Below are positions 37,423-41,708 of a DNA stretch of 41,708 nt, one piece after another. The position numbers were made by a program, and so were the translations under genes. This DNA comes from Endozoicomonas sp. (ex Botrylloides leachii) (GTDB lineage: Bacteria; Pseudomonadota; Gammaproteobacteria; Pseudomonadales; Endozoicomonadaceae), in NCBI GenBank assembly GCA_028728195.1, contig JAQYUY010000097.1, forward strand, positions 1 to 41,708, read 5' to 3'. Position 1 is the first letter of the stretch. Each line of letters opens with the position of its first letter. The notes below the pieces were generated by a model, which was not told the origin of the DNA, made no database searches, and was given only the letters and a program-made list of their open reading frames with translations.

Positions 37423-40302
37423 ATGTTTAAAAGCTATTGGGCTCGCGTTGCAATGAGTGTAACTGGCGCTGTTGCCATGATAGTAGTCGGCGGTTGCTCG
37501 ACGCCTCATGGAAAGGACGTGACCAAACCAACAGTACAGAGTAACAATCAGGTGATCAAGAGCCCTTCAGATGACAAGCGTTATCGCTACCTGACACTAT
37601 CATCAGGCTTAAAGGTATTATTAATTTCTAACCCTGATACAGATAAAGCAGCTGCTGCTGTTAGTGTAGGTGTGGGTAGTTTTAATGACCCAGAAAATCG
37701 ACTGGGCTTAGCTCATTTTCTTGAACATATGCTTTTCTTAGGCAATAAAAAGTACCCAAAAGTTGATGGTTATGCTAAATATATTCAGGCCAATGGTGGC
37801 GGCGCCAATGCGTATACCGCAGATACTCAGACGAATTTCTTTTTTGATATAAACAGCAATAAACTTCGGCCTGCGCTGGATCAACTGGCTCAATTTTTTG
37901 TATCACCAACATTAGACCCGAAATATGTCGACCGTGAACGCCATGCAGTCGACTCAGAATATAAGCTGCATGCTCGTGAAGATGCCTGGCGGTTATCAAC
38001 GGCCCTAGATGCTACATCAAACCCAGCTCACCCCAAAAGTCGTTTTACCATAGGTAACCTTGAAACACTGAACAATAAAGATAATAAGTCGCTTTGGCGA
38101 GACCTAAAAACATTTTACGATAAATATTATGTTGCAGATAATATATCGGTTGTTGTTTATGGCAAAGAGAGCATAGATACTCTTGAAAAATGGGTACATT
38201 CCTCATTTAAAGATATCCCTTCACATAAAGCCCCAGACACGCATATAAGCATCCCACCTTATACAGCTAAACAGTTAGGCGTGCGCATCAATATGGTTCC
38301 CTTAAAAGATGTTAGGGTGTTATCACTAAACTTTCCTCTGGAAAGCACTTTCCCTTATTACAAGCAAAAGCCATTAAACTATTTGTCACGGATTATCGGC
38401 TATGAAGGCAAGGGTAGCTTACACAGCTTACTAAAAAATCAGGGCCTCATTAATTCACTGTCAGCTTACTCAGATGATGTGCCTAATGAATATGCCAAGT
38501 TTATTGTACGGATGGAGTTAACACCTAAAGGGCTGAAGCATGTCGATCAAATTACGGCAACTGTTTTTGATTATCTGAACTTGGTACGCGATAAAGGGAT
38601 CACTGAGCGTTTATATAATGAAAGTCGTGATATAGCTCGGAACGGTTTCCGCTTTCAGGAAGAGTCCAGCCCTCAACAAACAGTGTCTACTCTCGCTGGC
38701 CGAATGCACCACCTACCACCAGAAAATATTTTAAATGTTTCTTATCTTTACGAGAAATATGATCCTAAATTGATTCGACATTTTCTTGATGAAATGACAC
38801 CGGATAACTTGCGGCAGGTTGTTATTGCTCAAGGTTTAAAAACGGATAAAGTTGAACCTTATTTTGGCACACACTACAGCGTTACGCCGCTTACCGCATC
38901 ACTGAAAAAACGCCTGGATATGCCCCAGAAACACACAGGGCTGACAATACCTGCGGCTAATACATTTATTGCTAAAGACTTTACCTTGCGCAGTGGCAGC
39001 ACCTTATTGCCTGAACGCATTATCCATAAGTCAGGCATTGATGTTTGGAATATGACAGACACCAGCTTTTCTATGCCTAGGGCAACAGTGAATATCCAGA
39101 TCTCCAGCCCTATTGCATCTAATACACCCGAAAACCTTATTAGTTTACAACTGTATAGTGCGTTGCTTAACTGGCATTTGAATGAGTACGGGTACCCAGC
39201 ACAAGAAGCCGGCTTATTTTACGACCTTAGTACGAACCGTGAAGGTCTAGAAATCAACCTATCCGGCTATCAGGACAAACAAAAAGTTCTATTACAGGAT
39301 ATTCTTACAGGCATTAAAACATTTAAACCTGACCCGTTAGCCTTTGAACAAGAAAAGTCACGCATAATAAGAAAGTTGCGTAATAAGGCATTTGTAGCAC
39401 CTTACCTCCAAGGGCTTGATGCGCTAAATAAAGTAATATATAGGAACTACCCCAGTGATGAGGTGTGGTTAAAAGCAGCCCAATCCATTACATTTACATC
39501 TCTCGAGAAGTACACCCAAACTTTATATGATCATATTCATATTGATATGCTGATACATGGTAATAACAGTAAAAAAGAAGCACAAAACCTAGGAAATATG
39601 GTTGGTAAAGCGCTGTTAACAAAAGATAATGCGGCAAAAAAATACTCTGAGCCTTACAATCTGTTGGGTAACCAGAGCCGTATACTTCAACTAAACTTGA
39701 AACATAATGACGCTTTATTTATTGAGTACTTTCAGCGGCCAGAAACAGATAATTATACTCGCGCACAATTTGGGTTGCTGGCAATATTATTGGCAACACC
39801 TTTTTTTAATTCTTTACGAACCGATCAACAGTTGGGTTACATCGTTTATGAAGGTGCTAGATCTATAGAAAAACACCCTGGCATTATTTTTATAGTTCAA
39901 TCCCCTAAAACAGATCCTATAGAGATTGAAAAAAGGGTTCATATTTTCTTAGAACAACAAGTCAAACGCTTCAATACTTTGACAGAAAGCGAACTTCAAG
40001 AATACCGTCAGGGGCTGATTGGCAGGCTTCTTCAGCGTGATGAAAATTTAGATGCCCGAAGTAATCGTCTTTGGCAGAATATTGATAACAATGAACCATT
40101 TAATAATCGAGAAGCCATTGCCAAAGAGGTCAAAAAGTTAACAGTAGCTGATATGCAAAAAGCCCTTGCGATACTGCTGGCTGATAAGGGGCGTTTGATT
40201 ATTCGCTCTTTTGGTCAAGGGATGCAAGCGGCTAAAGCCACAGAAACTGATCAGCATGTTTGTCGAAACATTAAATGTTTCGATGACTTACCCCATAAGT
40301 AA
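37423..40302 (+). CDS. Pitrilysin-like M16 zinc protease, predicted lipoprotein
   Basis: An insulinase/pitrilysin-type peptidase of 959 residues, close to E. coli PtrA (962). The signal peptide ends in a lipobox, IVVGGC, with Cys25 as the lipidation site. The inverted zinc motif HFLEH gives His98, Glu101 and His102; the distal ligand is Glu179 in ERHAVDSEY, the expected 77 residues later. Also typical are GLAHFLEHMLFLGNKKYP, GANAYTADTQTNFFFDI and the C-terminal-half motif TDQQLGYIVYEGAR. I chose the ATG at 37423, with GGAAG well spaced upstream; ATG 37408 and TTG 37405 are earlier options. It is probably in the periplasm, degrading peptides. Confidence 0.9.
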   Translation: MFKSYWARVAMSVTGAVAMIVVGGCSTPHGKDVTKPTVQSNNQVIKSPSDDKRYRYLTLSSGLKVLLISNPDTDKAAAAVSVGVGSFNDPENRLGLAHFLEHMLFLGNKKYPKVDGYAKYIQANGGGANAYTADTQTNFFFDINSNKLRPALDQLAQFFVSPTLDPKYVDRERHAVDSEYKLHAREDAWRLSTALDATSNPAHPKSRFTIGNLETLNNKDNKSLWRDLKTFYDKYYVADNISVVVYGKESIDTLEKWVHSSFKDIPSHKAPDTHISIPPYTAKQLGVRINMVPLKDVRVLSLNFPLESTFPYYKQKPLNYLSRIIGYEGKGSLHSLLKNQGLINSLSAYSDDVPNEYAKFIVRMELTPKGLKHVDQITATVFDYLNLVRDKGITERLYNESRDIARNGFRFQEESSPQQTVSTLAGRMHHLPPENILNVSYLYEKYDPKLIRHFLDEMTPDNLRQVVIAQGLKTDKVEPYFGTHYSVTPLTASLKKRLDMPQKHTGLTIPAANTFIAKDFTLRSGSTLLPERIIHKSGIDVWNMTDTSFSMPRATVNIQISSPIASNTPENLISLQLYSALLNWHLNEYGYPAQEAGLFYDLSTNREGLEINLSGYQDKQKVLLQDILTGIKTFKPDPLAFEQEKSRIIRKLRNKAFVAPYLQGLDALNKVIYRNYPSDEVWLKAAQSITFTSLEKYTQTLYDHIHIDMLIHGNNSKKEAQNLGNMVGKALLTKDNAAKKYSEPYNLLGNQSRILQLNLKHNDALFIEYFQRPETDNYTRAQFGLLAILLATPFFNSLRTDQQLGYIVYEGARSIEKHPGIIFIVQSPKTDPIEIEKRVHIFLEQQVKRFNTLTESELQEYRQGLIGRLLQRDENLDARSNRLWQNIDNNEPFNNREAIAKEVKKLTVADMQKALAILLADKGRLIIRSFGQGMQAAKATETDQHVCRNIKCFDDLPHK

Positions 40303-40317
40303 TACAGATTATGCATA

Positions 40318-40361
40318 CTAGCAACGCTATAGTACTTAAAGCGACACCTCAGCGTTGTTAG
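40318..40361 (+). other. Imperfect inverted repeat after the M16 gene
   Basis: CTAGCAACGCT (40318-40328) pairs at 10 of 11 positions with AGCGTTGTTAG (40351-40361), 16 bases past the stop. There is no T-tail, so a terminator role is only possible. A second palindrome, CGAAACAT/ATGTTTCG, lies within the last codons of the gene. Confidence 0.4.
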
Positions 40362-40451
40362 CATGTATTGTGGGTATAAATAACCAAGCGTTTAATGTAA
40401 GCCTACCCACACATTCTATCCTTACTCCATGGTGCGAATGGCTTTGAACCT

Positions 40452-40958
40452 TCAATAAATAGGTGTTGATGGGTTATAGCCAAATGTTACTAGAGGTATA
40501 TCAACGTTTTGGATATAAAGTAAATAACCAATACTGGCATAATGATGAATAGCATGACTGTGCGCTTGCGCTAAAACTGAGGCCAAGTTTGACTGAATCT
40601 GTGTTTTTCCACGACCAAGGTCATCGACAACCCTGACTTTGTGAGTCGGGTCATAAGTTCGCAGCTGATTAAGGCTTTCCATAACACGACGATAGTATTG
40701 ATAAGCCACTGTCTGTTGATGTTCAATTGCCCCCCCTCGCTTCCTATCGGTAAAATCAATGCAATCCACACTAACGCCATTTACAACGGAAGAGAACATA
40801 TCCAGCAGATGTCTTAAGTGTTTGCCTATTCCGCTAAAATAAGGCGGAATAGCATTATTTGCAAAAACCTGTGCATCGAGGTCTCGGTATAGCGGCAGAG
40901 CCCCGCTTAAATTATCAGTAATCAGATCGATTAACTCACTCACATCTTCCTTGCTCAT
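40452..40958 (-). CDS. DinB-like (YfiT-type) four-helix protein
   Basis: A protein of 168 residues resembling the DinB/YfiT metal-binding four-helix family. Family features are GIGKHLRHLLDMF near 43-55 and SHAIHHYASIGYLL near 134-147, giving candidate metal ligands His47 or 50 and His135, 138 or 139, and the ending FGYNPSTPIY, like the FGxAPST motif of homologues. Function is unknown: members include thiol transferases and damage-inducible proteins. It stands alone, convergent with the M16 gene. Confidence 0.78.
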   Translation of the reverse strand: MSKEDVSELIDLITDNLSGALPLYRDLDAQVFANNAIPPYFSGIGKHLRHLLDMFSSVVNGVSVDCIDFTDRKRGGAIEHQQTVAYQYYRRVMESLNQLRTYDPTHKVRVVDDLGRGKTQIQSNLASVLAQAHSHAIHHYASIGYLLYIQNVDIPLVTFGYNPSTPIY

Positions 40959-41038
40959 TAATATACCCTACTTTTTTACCCTGTATATTATATCCATTAC
41001 GCACCCTAATGAAGACCTAAACCCAGAATAGTTTACTC

Positions 41039-41602
41039 GGCACTGTTGCAAAGTGAGATCCAGATATAATTGTTATGCTTTAAATATTTTTTTCCATAAA
41101 ATACCGCTGATGGAACCTTTCTCCAATCATACTTTCCTCCTGAAGTCATCCTTGGGTCAGTTCACTGGTATTGAAAATACGGTATCAGTTACTGGAAACT
41201 AGAGGAGGTGCTGTTAGAGCGAGGTATTGAAGTTGATTATACGGCCATTTATAACTGAGTTCAGAAGTATACACCTGAATTGGAGAAACGACTACGTTGG
41301 TCTTACCTCAAGCATTGCTGATGGTGCAGCTGGCGGCTACATAGAACATACATTAAGATTGCTAGGAAGTAATTCTATATTTATCGTGTAGCTGATAAAT
41401 ATAGCACATATTGGATTTTACCTATCACCCCGCCGTAACATCTACGCTGCGAAGCATTTTCTAAGGAAATTGATCAGAGGCACAAAGCACTCAGATCTTC
41501 CTCAAACAATTAATACTGACAAAGCCCCTACTTATGCTATAGCCCTTGCAGAACTAAAGAAAAAGGGTAAGTGCCCCAACCAACTACAATATAGTAGTAG
41601 CC
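41039..41602 (+). pseudogene. IS6-family (IS26-like) element remnant
   Basis: Begins with the IS6 terminal repeat GGCACTGTTGCAAA at 41039. The transposase is readable in pieces: KYGISYWKLEEVLLERGIEV, YTPELEKRLRW, then RRNIYAAKHFLRKLIRG and INTDKAPTYAIALAELKKKG. Several in-frame stops (two TGA early, others later) and frame changes interrupt it. The right terminal repeat is missing; the sequence changes to an IS630 tail near 41600. It is non-functional. Confidence 0.8.
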
Positions 41603-41613
41603 CTATAAAAATG

Positions 41614-41708
41614 TCATGAAACGTACTCTCTGAATAAGGTTTCTGGGTCACACATTTTTTCCCTTCTAATCGATTTTGCCTCCGCCCACTTATTCTCAAT
41701 CGGGTTGA
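41614..41708 (-). pseudogene. IS630-type transposase C-terminal fragment (runs off the window)
   Basis: Minus-strand frame from the window edge to TGA at 41614-41616: NPIENKWAEAKSIRR, then EKMCDPETLFREYVS and stop. This is the NPIExxW motif of the IS630/Tc1-mariner catalytic end with a normal short tail. The rest of the gene lies outside the window, so intactness is unknown. Its type differs from the remnant at 15507. Confidence 0.65.

Noticed and set aside
41170..41290. Possible reading of TGA as tryptophan, because TGA replaces conserved Trp in the IS6 and photolyase remnants
   Set aside because: Intact genes use TGG for Trp, and TGA terminates real genes (for example the gspG/gspH, gspI/gspJ and gspJ/gspK overlaps). 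The TGAs are ordinary decay in pseudogenes that also carry other stops and deletions.

Overview
The window looks like chromosomal DNA of an AT-rich gammaproteobacterium. The evidence is the complete IscR-type isc operon, a Pseudomonas-like trmJ-cysE-iscR order, a type II secretion (T2SS) gene set, and rbfA-truB-rpsO-pnp. Decayed insertion sequences, small palindromic repeats and a degraded photolyase gene sit among intact housekeeping genes. That combination suggests a genome being eroded, for example in a host-associated Oceanospirillales-like lineage. The lineage is inference; no marker here fixes the genus.

Layout. 1-1650: a complete IS5-family element with a detached copy of one of its ends, then a small repeat (family A). 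1647-3508 (-): holC and eno. 3773-11609 (-): gspM, L, K, J, I, H, G, F, E, tightly packed. 11891-14740 (+): gspC and gspD, divergent from the rest of the T2SS. 14741-15830: a gene graveyard with IS1 and IS630 remnants, a second family A repeat and an unidentified fragment. 15839-20071 (-): pnp, rpsO, truB, rbfA. 20190-21127 (-): feoC and hpt. 21343-23405 (+): upp and an acyltransferase gene, followed by the best-preserved family A repeat. 23745-31703 (-): iscX, fdx, hscA, hscB, iscA, iscU, iscS, iscR, cysE, trmJ, with an IS630-type miniature element between iscU and iscA. 32280-36616 (+): an RND efflux adaptor and pump pair. 36617-37157: a repeat fragment and a decayed photolyase gene. 37423-40302 (+): a pitrilysin-like M16 protease predicted to be a lipoprotein. 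40452-40958 (-): a DinB-like protein. 41039-41708: IS6 and IS630 remnants.

How the genes work together. The Gsp proteins form the envelope machine that exports folded periplasmic proteins; the prepilin peptidase GspO must be elsewhere. The Isc proteins assemble Fe-S clusters on IscU using sulfur taken from cysteine by IscS. CysE makes the cysteine precursor, and IscR represses the operon through a clear type 1 site upstream of iscR. RbfA, TruB, RpsO and PNPase belong to ribosome and RNA maturation and turnover. Hpt and Upp salvage purines and uracil.

I did not find a new multi-gene system. The most interesting material is the non-coding repeat families, the insertion inside the isc operon and the visible gene decay. 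Several start codons were moved from the longest possible ORF on the basis of Shine-Dalgarno position and family N-termini.
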